Positions 34,051 to 44,500 of a DNA stretch of 64,000 nucleotides are shown piece by piece. Position 1 is the first letter of the stretch. Every line of letters begins with the position of its first letter. The notes beneath the pieces are model-generated. The model saw nothing but the letters and a program-made list of their open reading frames with translations, made no database searches and was not told the DNA's origin. The DNA lies in contig JAHEWK010000002.1 of NCBI GenBank assembly GCA_020740775.1, positions 5,917,942-5,981,941 of the forward strand, in the 5' to 3' direction. This DNA comes from Ilyonectria destructans. Lineage: Eukaryota; Ascomycota; Sordariomycetes; Hypocreales; Nectriaceae. The position numbers were made by a program, and so were the translations under genes.

Positions 34051-35392
34051 GATCCTGCATGCTTTATAACACTGATATAACGATATAAGGCTGGCAAATT
34101 AAACCAGCGCCGAGTCTCAAAACGACTGCGCGGCTGTTAGTTGCTCACGTGGCAAATATGAGACGCTAAACTGAATATTTGTGTCGTTTGTTATCAAGGG
34201 TTAATTGCCTCTATTAACAAGAAATTCGCTAGCTCTGCACACTATATCTGATACTAATTATGACTGGGGCAGGTCAATTTTAACAAGCTACTCTTCCCTT
34301 TCGTCTTCTATCAGTATCGACGTATATCGTAGCATGGCCCGATTAGCCATATGATCGTGGCTATCCAGGTCCGTACCAAGGCTATGCGTCTCTATTTGCT
34401 CCGACAGCTGGTTATTCTTTGCACTTTTGCTGTGTCAAGGCCAGAGCGTCGCCTCCAAAAGTAACACGCACGCCCCCAGTGTGGGATGAGTAGCATATAG
34501 TCGACTGAGGGGTGCACATCTATCACAGACAGCTCCTCAGCTATTAACACACTTAGTTACCTAAAGAAACCCTCTTTGCACATTACTATACATGACAAAC
34601 ACCTCATTGCTCAGTACGGCGTCCTGATCCACTCAATCATACACCCACGTCTGGGCCTACCCTATACGCCGAGATTAGTCCCGGCCGTTGTATGGCTCCT
34701 CCCTGTAGAAGCTCCTACGCCATCTACTAGCAGCTAAATCACAACATTGAGACTTTGCAACCTATCACGAAAGGCTCAACCACACTTACTCTATTGATAA
34801 CCGTTCCTGTGGCAGAAGACAGGGACCGATGCACATCTTCTATTGCCGGAAGATGCTGCCCAGGAAGAAAAGACGGCTGCTAAATGCCCCTAGAGCTATC
34901 ATACAAGCTTTGGAGAATGTATGTAGCTGGTCGATGATACATCCTTCTACAATCTGGTCTGCCCAACACAAAGATGGCCTACTTAGGCCCCCACGTTGCC
35001 CGCCCTCTCTTATGTCTCCCCCCTTTTCGTTTCCCCTCTGATCTACAGTCTTACTAGAACTAGGCTTAGGCCAAGCCGTTAACTAGGACTGACATCATGG
35101 GATCACACTCATGTACGGGAACACGCTTGGAAAGTCTTATTGTCGGACTCATACTTCGAGGAAACTTCAGAAGGCTGTTAGATCCATCAAGGGCGGGTTG
35201 TTGCTTACACACTTAAAATAGCACCGTTTTTTCTTGCAATATTCACATTTTCAATTCCCAATGCTTCTACAGTTAATGGTGCATTTCGCGCAGATATTAT
35301 CCACAGGAACATTCTCATTGCATCTGTGTCTGACGATGAGCTTTTTTTCGAGGCTCGGCTTGGCTTGTGCTATTCTCCAAGGACAGTTCCTG
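34051..35392. other. Intergenic, no supported gene
   Basis: GC intermediate, many stops on all frames. It is flanked by oppositely oriented copies of the dispersed repeat (copy 2 and copy 3), so it may be the decayed interior of a 1.7-kb element. I could not read any protein-like frame in it. Confidence 0.4.
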
Positions 35393-35522
35393 TGATTCTG
35401 CCGACGGGTTGCTCGGTCAATCCCACACCCTATAACTAAGACAGTATATTGATGTATCAGAGGGTTGTTCGTAGCCAGGCTCTAGTCCGGCACCCGAAGG
35501 GTTAATCCAACACTATCCTTGA
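35393..35522 (-). repeat. Dispersed repeat, copy 3 (inverted)
   Basis: The reverse complement matches copy 1 through GGGTGCCGGACTA, then CCTCTGATACATCAATAT, then CTTAGTTATAGGG. Confidence 0.75.
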
Positions 35523-35626
35523 GAGGTCTGCAACTACGGAAAGTGTGAAATCAGAAGGGCATTCGGTTTATAGTTGGATACATTTTGGAATGGACAAGTA
35601 TGATGGGCCAATTTAAACGCTTGCAT

Positions 35627-36005
35627 TTAGGTACACGAGCATAATTTCCGACTTTCCGACTTTTGTGGAGCTGCAGATACTCCCTGAACATTGGTCTCAC
35701 AGTTGACCATGCCAGCATCGGTTAACACGGGCGCATTAAGCGCGACAACATTATGGCCATGGGATGATAGGTATTTGGCTATAGCATCTTGGTACGAATT
35801 ACCCGCACTGTAGTCGGATTGACCGTTGTTTCCAGTAACACCAGTCAGAGACGAAAGCATGATAAAAAACTCAAGGGCGGAAGTCGTGTCCTCGGAAGTA
35901 AGTACCTCCCACAAATTCTTGCTTCCCGTAACTTTGACCTTGACGGCTCTATGCCACTCCTCGGCAGGCATCTCGCTAAAAACACCGTCCTGCAAAGTCC
36001 CATTG
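35627..36005 (-). pseudogene. Polyketide synthase ketoreductase-domain relic
   Basis: About 120 codons match the C-terminal part of a highly reducing fungal PKS ketoreductase domain: LQDGVFSEM, WHRAVKVKVTGSKNLWEV, then a MLSSLTGVTGNNGQSDYSAGN segment with the catalytic Ser and Tyr, and NVVALNAPVL. In an intact synthase this domain reduces the beta-keto group of the growing chain using NADPH. Sequence stops resembling PKS on the 5' side at about 36005 and reaches a stop at 35627; no other PKS domains are near. It is an isolated fragment, probably left by loss or rearrangement of a secondary-metabolite gene in this subtelomere. Confidence 0.75.
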
Positions 36006-36104
36006 TGTAGGTGAGATACTTTGGTCTAATTTTCCAGTTCACTGGGTGGGGAAAGACTTACCCTGAGGACTGTGGAGGTTTGGATACACCCACAGACCGG
36101 TGGC

Positions 36105-36460
36105 ATGTCGGAAAGAGCCAAAGAGTCGCACCAGCCTGCCGCGGCTCACACCGGATCTCCATCTTCACCTTCAACAGCCATTGCAGCAGCGCCTATGCCT
36201 GCTTCCTCTTCTCTGCCATCAACGTCGTCGCCGCCGCCGTCTTCATCGTCTTCGTCGTCATTCCTGCGCCACCCAATCGCCCGCTTCGAGGAGCGCCGTC
36301 GCGAGAAAGAGGCCAGAAAAAAAGTCGACTTTTACGAGAACTTGTACGGCTTCGTGCCCAAGAACGTCATGTCCGAGGCCGAGTGGCGCGCGGCGCGCGA
36401 GGCGGCGCCCAAGACCTGGGCCAAAGGCCAGTTCCGGCCGCGATCCGGGCCGGCGAGTCT
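36105..36460 (+). CDS. Candidate first exon of unrecognised protein
   Basis: From ATG 36105 the frame gives a Ser/Pro/Ala-rich leader and then a conserved-looking block (HPIARFEERRREKEARKKVD, YGFVPKNVMSEAEWRAAR, WAKGQFRPRSG) in GC-rich, codon-biased DNA. After about 36460 the frame runs into a CT microsatellite and non-coding-like sequence. The exon probably ends there, or the gene is truncated. Continuation exons were not found. Function unknown. Confidence 0.4.
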
Positions 36461-36852
36461 ACAGTTTCAATTTTCTCTCTCTCTCTCTCTCTCTTCACCA
36501 CCGGCCCCCTGGTTTCTAGTAAGATGTGAAAAGCAGTGGGGTGTTATTTGGCGTGGTTCATTCATGTTCGCTAACGTGCTGTGGGGACTTGGTAGCTCTT
36601 TTGATACCCCTATTGCAGGCAACTTTTGGAAAAGGAATTCCTCTGTTTTTGATCACAATCGGGTGGCCAGAAGCGGCCTCTAACGTCTCCCAAATGTGGT
36701 TCAATACCAAGTGGAAGGGGTGCACCGGAGACTCCCGTTTTCGCTCGTGAAACAAGTAGCGGGTACAATTTGAATATCATTATCCAGCTCCGAACGCCTC
36801 CCCCCCTACGCCTCCCTCCAAAAAGAAAAAGGAACAAAATCCGTCGAGGGAA
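36461..36852. other. CT microsatellite and intergenic DNA
   Basis: An uninterrupted CT run occupies about 36475-36494. No coding sequence is supported up to the stop of the next minus-strand gene at 36853. Confidence 0.55.
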
Positions 36853-39800
36853 TCACTCGTCGTCCTCCTTAAAGTCCGGGAACGAGCCTTGCAAAGCAAT
36901 CCCAATGTCGTCATCCATCTCCTCCCCGCCGTCAGTCTCGCTTTCTTCTTCCCCTTGGTCTTCTTCTTCATCGTCGTCACTCTCTAATTCGCTTTCTTCC
37001 TCTTCGTCTCCTGCTCCCACTCCTCTAATCCCATCAAATATCGAACCGTTAGCCTGCTGCTGCTTGGCCGTCTCTGCCTCGGCCTTTGCATCCTTCTTCA
37101 TCTTGGCCTCGGCGTCTGCCACCATGTACTTCCACAAGCTGGCATCCAGTGCGGCCTCCATGGCATGGTAGAGCGGTCTGAGAAATGGGTAGAACGTCGT
37201 GCGCCCAAAAGCAGCATGCTTTTCAAGATCCAGGATCTTGCTGTCCGACGTCAGCTCGATGTCCCAGTCCATGTAATAGCAGATCCACCGAGTGTCGATC
37301 GCGATCTGCTGCTTGACCTCGTCCATTTCCATTTCATCCACCACGAATTTTCCATTCTTGACCGAGTCTACCTTGAAGCGTCCGTACAGCCTCTTGTCAT
37401 CTGGCGGCATTGGTTTGTTCGGGATGACGCCAACAATCTGCATACCGCCACCCGCCGCCGCATTTGTCGTGTTTGTCTGCTGGTCGACATTCCGCACTGG
37501 CTTGGGAGGCTCGGTTCCAGGCGCCCGGCGCGGGTGACGAGTGACAATGAGTCGCCCGCCGAACTTGTGAAGTTCCTTTAGCTTCTTGGCGTCGACCCTT
37601 TTCCCGGCGTACTCGGCTTTTAATTTCATCTTCTGGACCGAGAGATCGCGTTCGGCCCTGACGAGGTTCTGCCATGCCGTTTCGTATCTAGCTCCGTGGT
37701 AAATCGTGTGAGTATGGACAATTGCAATGTGAGGACTCTCCTCATTTGGTGGCTGGGCCGTGTAGAGAGCGGGATCTGCTGTGCGAACTCACCTGGTCAT
37801 CACGCTGTTCGTCTCGGATGTGCCAATCACAAGATTCTCGGGGATCTGACTGCTCCCGGCCACATCCAGTCGGTCTTTATCGCCTTTCGGGTCCAGAAGG
37901 CCACCGAATGCATAGCCTGACATGTGAAGCCACTAAAATAGACGAGCGGATCAGCCCTGAATATGCAGCAAATGAACAAGTTGCGTGTGCCGTCGCAGGA
38001 CTGTGGACACTTTCCCACCGCCTCAGGAAGCGCTTGAACGGGTTTATCTCGTACCTCGGCGATATACAAACCGTTGACCATCTGGAGTTTCTTGAGTTTC
38101 TTGCGGCCTGCCGCATCTTTGTTCCTGCCCGACTTGCTGCTGCACCAGGCCCAGCCCAGCACCTTGTTTGCAGTCTTTTGAATTTCCACGAGTCAGTGCG
38201 ACGCCTTGGAAGGACTAAGGGTATGGTGTCTTGAATGAATCTCGCATGCAAGACGTACCTTTGGCGCCGAGAAGCCCCCGACCACAGTCTGCTGGGTCGC
38301 GTAGTTTGAACGCTTGTATGCCTTTTTCCGAGCGGCATCCAGCCGACTTGCCGTGAAACGGGCTATCACTCGAGTCCTGCATCTGTCAAACATTTGCTTT
38401 CCCCCTCCCCGGACCAACTTCTGATCGTCTCGAATGTCAGGCTTGTCATCGAGTGACGGAGGGCGCATGGTCGCGGACGAGAATTCAGGGCCCCCTTTCT
38501 GGCTACCTTCACCCTTCCGTGCCCCCTCCTTGATCTGCATTCTCCTTTCAGAGTTATTGATCTCGGTCATGCCTATTTTCTGTGGGGTTTCCAGCCTGTT
38601 CCTGTAAAAGTTGCCCTGCGCAGAAACGAATCGGGGTCAGCTTCCTGGGTAGGATGTAAGACGCAGGGGTGGCCCGGAGCTGCCTCCTCGCTTGCGGAGG
38701 CGCAGGACTTACCCTCTTGTTGTTCTTGGACGAGACTTCATCCTCGAGGGCAGCGCGCCGGCAGGGCAGTTCGCTAGGCAATCGCCGCATGTTCCTGCGC
38801 GTTCCGGTCCTGAGAGCCTTGGCATCGTCCTCTGCCTTTAGGAAGCAGCCTTTGAGCAGGTCCTTCATGTACAAGTCGTGATCCTCGCTCGATATGTACG
38901 ACGCGTAGAGATGGAAAGGACATTTTCCAAGCTAGTTGCGGACCAGGGAGTTTCGTTAGCCACTGTGCGGGAGGCGAGGGGCGCCTTGTGTCCATGTAAT
39001 ACTAGTCTCGAAGATGGACTTACGATTTGATAGCCAATAGGGGCTATATCCGGGTATATCTCAGCAGCCAAGCTGTCTGTGCTTGTCTTGTAGTCTTGGT
39101 TGAGTTCTTGTATCTTGTCTGTCAGGAACTGGCGTGCCTTTGTCTTATCGCCACCGAACCGGGTAACCCCTAGAGCGGTCAACCTGAAGAGAAGCGGCCG
39201 CTTAAGAATGGTCTTTTGGGCGCGGCTGATGCCACCCTGTCTAGTTCTGACGACCGTTGGCTTGAATGGCTCGATCTTATCTATTGCGGCTGTCCAATCC
39301 TTCTTGAGCTGTTTGGTGGTTGGCGGGTCTCCAAATTTGAGGCGGCCGAACCAGAGCTCGCCGCCTGAATGGCGCATCGGAGCCCACAACGCAGGCCCTG
39401 TTAAGGGATCATCGTTGCCCGGCTTTTGCTGTACCACGTTAGAAAATCGTATGGCCTTGTTGTACAATCCTTCCTCAGGTGGATCGCGACGTGGACTGTC
39501 ACCAATGTTAGTTTTGCTGCCAATAAGCGGGACGGCGAGATGGAATCCTTCGTTCACACCCGACGCGTGCGCAACGAATCTGATCAACCAGACTGAGTCT
39601 GTACTTACATGTCGGGCTCTGGCCATTCATCAATCGGCATCTTGTCCTCCGCAAAGGCGGAGAGAAATGCAACGGGGATGTAAACGTCCCCCCAAAGCTT
39701 GTGAGAAGTTGCCTGACCATGGATTCGGCTGTACTGATCGAAGAGGGATTCAATCTGATTGGCCCGAATCGGACCGATGTATAGTGCGCCGACCTCGAGC

Positions 39801-40041
39801 GGCGCGTAAGTGCTTGTGCTCAAGTCCGCCGCCGGGTTCACAGCTCCCACCGAAGAAACTGGTATTCCGGTGTCGATGCTGGCTTGTTCGTCCGGCTCCC
39901 ATTTTATATGGACACCTTTTTTGAACTTGATCTTTTCAAGACACGTATCTTGTTAGTTTGTGCTTCTGCTTCGAGCTGCGCAGCGGGCGTCACAATGCTT
40001 ACCAGTTCTTCTGCAGGTTTTGTCGCGAGAATTTCCTCCAT
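36853..40041 (-). CDS. Unrecognised 834-aa, eight-exon protein
   Basis: Exons: 40003-40041, 39609-39931, 39024-39495, 38713-38931, 38259-38615, 38055-38174, 37793-37932 and 36853-37687. Every junction is GT-AG with a plausible branch site, and phases agree. Regions: conserved-looking N-terminal part (YIGPIRANQIESLF, LWGDVYIPVAFL), basic middle (residues about 340-510, Arg/Lys-rich), and a block at residues 511-560 with His513, Phe-Gly-Gly, Asn543-Leu-Val-Ile-Gly-Thr, Asn551 and Glu558. A region of aromatic helices follows (WICYYMDWDIEL), and then a strongly acidic tail. The His..Gly-Gly..Asn..Asn..Glu spacing recalls beta-beta-alpha-metal (HNH-like) nucleases, a weak inference. Its 5' end faces the 1633-aa gene across 1.5 kb. 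No signal peptide or membrane helix. Confidence 0.75.
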
Positions 40042-41513
40042 GGTGAGGAGCTGAGTTTGTCAAGGTGAAAAGTAGGGGTGCGGGTGTTCAAAAACTGAAG
40101 GTATGCGCCATACAAACAAAGTGGAGAAGAACGAGAAGTCTGCGTTCTATCTGTAAGGTCAAGCTGGGGCTGGCAGATGAATACCGTAATGGCAAAATTG
40201 AAGAGATGTCGTCTCATATATAGGACGATGCTGCTGGAAGAGAGCTTTGAAGGTGCCGCTCGTTCCATGCCTGAAGTCGGGGTCTGGCGATTCGACGCAT
40301 GTGGAACACCTCGCCCTACTTGCCTGTCCGACCTTGGGGACTGGCCCAACCTGACATCCAGACCATAACCGGCCATTGGGATACTGCAGGTCCACCTATT
40401 GCTTTACAGCCATGCATCGTTGCCCGCATGGCAGTTTGCGGCTGACAGCTAAGCGCCGTGGCTTGCTCTGACTGTCCACATCATTGGTGCTATTACTGCT
40501 ATTACCCCACCCTTGCCACACGGAAGCTCTCGCTTGTGAGTGCTTACCCGTTAAGTGCAGAGCCCTTCTCCTTCGAGACTGGCTTTGGAACTAAGGCAAG
40601 TCAAGCCCCGTAATCCAGCCATAGTGATATTCATGGCAAAAGCGGATGTGGTCTAGAGCAAGTGAAACCATGAGCTGAAGAAGATTTCAGGTGCATCGAT
40701 TCATCTGGTTGGTAATAGTTCTAGACTCCTCGGGATTCACAAATCACAATAGGTAACATCTAGTAACCCGCATTCGGTCTTTCAGCTCTTGTCTCGACGC
40801 CCTCGCGGCGGATTCACAATAGGTAACATCTAGTAACCCGCATCCAGTCTTTCAGCTCTTGTCTCGAAGCCCTCGCGGCGGATTTGCGGCCCGATGCGGA
40901 CAGGAGAATCATTAGTTTCATTGCTCGGACCTCTGCAGAGGCGTAGATTGACCAGCTGAGGAGACTTGAATTGTTCCCAAGAATGTGATCTATCACCAAA
41001 GAAAGCCACTATCACGCAATGTCGTGTCGACTGGGGGCTAATAAGCCTGAGTGGCTGGATGAAGGCTCAGTGACCACCATCGGCCTTTCGGAAACTCAGC
41101 TGGTGCTGGTACAAGCCACCTCCAAGACTTTGCCTTCTTGATCGGTGTTAACACCCGATGCGGCATATGTTCTCAGGCTGGCACAACACCCTCCACCATG
41201 ATGGCCTCACCACCATGACGGCCTCAGCCGCAGTGGAAGGCCAGGGTCTAGCCTCCTGCTCTTCTGACGATAGCTTTTCTGTTCGAGTTCAGCTTGGTTC
41301 CTCAGGAAACCTAGTGGATGAGAACCACCTAATCGTATCCGTTCGGGTGGAGTCAGACCTGACCAAGTGGACATAAATTGCAGCATATAGAATATGCCAA
41401 TACCACCACTCTCTTCTCAGAGGTTGCTGATATTGCACAATCATTTTCTAGCCAAGTCATATTCAACTGGCCTCCCGCAGACAGAACACATGCTCACCTA
41501 CTAGCTCTGAGCC
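40042..41513. promoter_or_regulatory. Divergent promoter region of the two large genes
   Basis: 1.47 kb without genes between divergent starts at 40041 and 41514. It contains a tandem duplication (40744-40883). Short frames at 41158-41590 are not coding-like beyond the true start at 41514. Confidence 0.5.
40744..40883. repeat. Tandem duplication, 2 x 70 bp
   Basis: Exact 70-bp period: TCACAATAGGTAACATCTAG starts at 40744 and again at 40814. The copies differ at only a few positions (for example CATTCGG/CATCCAG). Recent duplication within the shared promoter region. Confidence 0.9.
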
Positions 41514-44500
41514 ATGGAGCAAGATTCCGCCATTTCGAGCGGCTCGAAGCGCGCTCGCTCGCCGGGCCTGGAAGATTCCCTTGGAGTTGACCCAAAGCGT
41601 GGACGGTACTCTGCCTACGAGGGACTTTTCAAAGACCCGACTAGTTTTGTCAAGAACGCCGCCCTTGGGTTTGCTCTCGATGCGACCGGCATCAAAAGAC
41701 CCCGGTCCCCGTCCGCTGATGATTTCGACGCCAAACGCATCAAGAATGCACCGGCCGATGAGGGCCAACCATACTTCCAGCTAAATGGACTCACTGTTCG
41801 CAAGTTGCGGTTGTCCACAGTCGGTGCCGATGGGGCTCTCACTCCATTCGACGGTCAGCCGCAGCAGCTTGGATCTCAGATGACTTCTTCCGGATTGTCT
41901 TTCACTCCGCCTCAGACTCCCGGGACGTTTGAGAAGAAATCGAATCCACTGAAAACCCCCCTTCCTGGACATAGCACTCAGAATGCGCCCGGTGATGGTG
42001 TTTTCTCGCCGCCCATTACCCCCATGGGGATGGCGAAGGCCCAAGATCAGTACTTTGACGGCAACCATGCGTCGAAGAGAGGACCTGTTTCTTTGAACGG
42101 GCTTCCTGAAAACATCATCATCAGTGGAGAGACCGAACTGTTTGGCCTCATTCCTGCTGAGGCGCACATCTTCCGCAGCCAGCCTACCAAGCTCCACCCA
42201 TTCGCTGAGGTCGTCCAATTGTCAACGCGCGAGCTCACGATTGGGTCCTTGCTCCCGGAGCTGAAGGACAGTCCTTTCGACGCCATTGCCTTGGAGGATA
42301 CTCGGCTCTGCTACTCTGCGGTAGCATACGATCATGGCTACGACATGATCGGCACGTATGTCGAGACAGATGTCAAGTTTCGCGGCCCACTACAGCCGGT
42401 ACAGGACTTCATCAGAGATGTCTTCCACCAGGAAAAGCCCGCATTTCATGTCAGCGGCTACCTTGGAGCTTCGAGAGACTGGACGGTGCCGCAGGTTCCG
42501 GGCCGCCTCGTCCTGAGAGGGTCATTTGAAGACTGCTCCGTCAAGGTCTGGGATCTGCTCGAGTTCACCCAGCTAGGAGTCGAGCTCAGGCTGGACAGGT
42601 CCAGCTTCGACAAAGCCCCGGAGCTAGGATTCGGCATGTTTGGCAAGGTTGGGCTCACCGTGCCCGGATCTGTCGTGCCCCTCAACGTGGAATACTCATT
42701 ACGCACCATGCACGATGAGTACCTGTTGTTCCTGACGTTGACGGACGAGGATTGGAAGGATTGCTTCGGAATTAAGGGTCTTACAGTGAGTCAGATTCCG
42801 CTAATAGCGCGTGATGCGCGTGGCATTGCAACTCATTCAGAAGTCCTGCTGACCTTTCGGCTCTCAGCTATCCGAGGTCGATTTTGTTGGAATTTTGAGC
42901 GAGGCATCCTCAGATGCAGATCTATATCTGGAGTTGGAAGCTCTCCTCGAGTTAAATGAGACCAAGGTTGCTATCAAAGGCTTCTACTCGAAAGGTATGT
43001 CGGGTCAAGTTCACATTGCTTGAACATCGCTGACATAACACCCTCTCCTTTTCAGATGAGTACGGAATTGAGGCTCATGTCGGAGATCTTGCTCTGAGGG
43101 ATGTCGGGAAAATATTCACGCAGATAACGGGCCATCAACTTGGCGTGTTTGATCACGACGTTGTGTTCAAGTCGCTGTCTCTGGCTATTACCAACAGTGG
43201 CGTCGTGCTTTCAGGCGCCGTCACCATTAATGGCCACTCCACGGCCGCTGGCGAAATCTCGATCCAGAAAGATGGCTTGTACATCTCCGGCAGCATTGGT
43301 GACGTGGACATTGAGTCTGTCTCCATCAAGAACGCTCGCTTCGATGTCTTCATCGGGAGCAGCACCAACGATGCAGCCTGTAGCAGAACCACCAAGTTTG
43401 GAATCGGTGGCGAAGTCTCATTCTGCGGGATCGACCTCGAGGTTGCCTTATTCCTGGAGAAGGCTGGTGGTACATTTGACTGGACCATCTACGGCGAAGC
43501 CAAGGGCGATCTGTTAGTTAGTAGGCTCAACCCGGATCTCAAGGGCACGTTCTTGGATGTGTCACTCAGCAGCCTGGCTCTTATTGCCTCATCGAAGGAG
43601 AAGCCAGACGGCCCATACAACAAGTTCCGATACCCTGTGCGGAAGGGAATCCAGTTATGCGCGGCAATTGAGAGCATCCCACAGCTGGAAGACCTGCTAC
43701 GTGGCAGTGTCAAGGGATCGACTCTCTGCGTCAGTCTTGGGCCCGACGGGAGCGCGAACTTGAGCATCAAGCTCCCGTCTGATCGCACGATGTCATTCGG
43801 AGACAATGTGTACACTGGCCCGCTAGAAATCGAGTTTGGCACGAGGGGCGCCGACATCCACCTCCTCGTCAAGGCTGGTCTTAACATCAAGGTAGACACG
43901 CAGCCAGACCCGATCGCGTTCAACATGGGTCTCACAGCGAGTCTCTCTGGGGCATCGGCGTATGCCCAGATGACGTCCGACTGGGTGAATCCCTGCAACG
44001 TGGGGAAGAAGGTCATTATTCGCGCTGGAACCCTCGACATTGGCATCGTGTACGCCACTTTCTTCACGACTGGGATGCCCGGCTCTATCGGCATGGGAGG
44101 TATGCTCATGATCGGGCAGAAAGAAGCCAAAGTTGCCACGAAGATCAGCCAGAACCCAAAAGAGCAACTTCTCGTGGCAGGGATCAAGGATTTGGGTGTC
44201 GTCGATCTCGTCCACTTTGCCTCGCTCGTCTGCGACTGCAGCTTCCCAGAGCCGCCAAACTTCGTGCACTTTGACGACCTGCAGCTGTACCTGTCCACTG
44301 GAGCTACGCTCGGCGAGACCTACTACCCGCCTGGAGTTTCTCTCAAGGGCGACATGAGCCTGTTTGGCAAAAGAGCCAAGTTTGATTGCTCGATCGGCAG
44401 CTCCATGGTCAAGGTTATGGCCACGATCGAGCACTTCGAGCTCGGTCCGCTGACGGTCAGGGGAGCTGTAGGGGAGGATCCAATCGTCGACGTAGAACTA

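Noticed and set aside
43489..44434. Minus-strand frames of over 200 codons inside the 1633-aa gene
   Set aside because: Antisense shadows caused by high GC3 of the real gene; its frame has introns that join precisely and ordered repeats.
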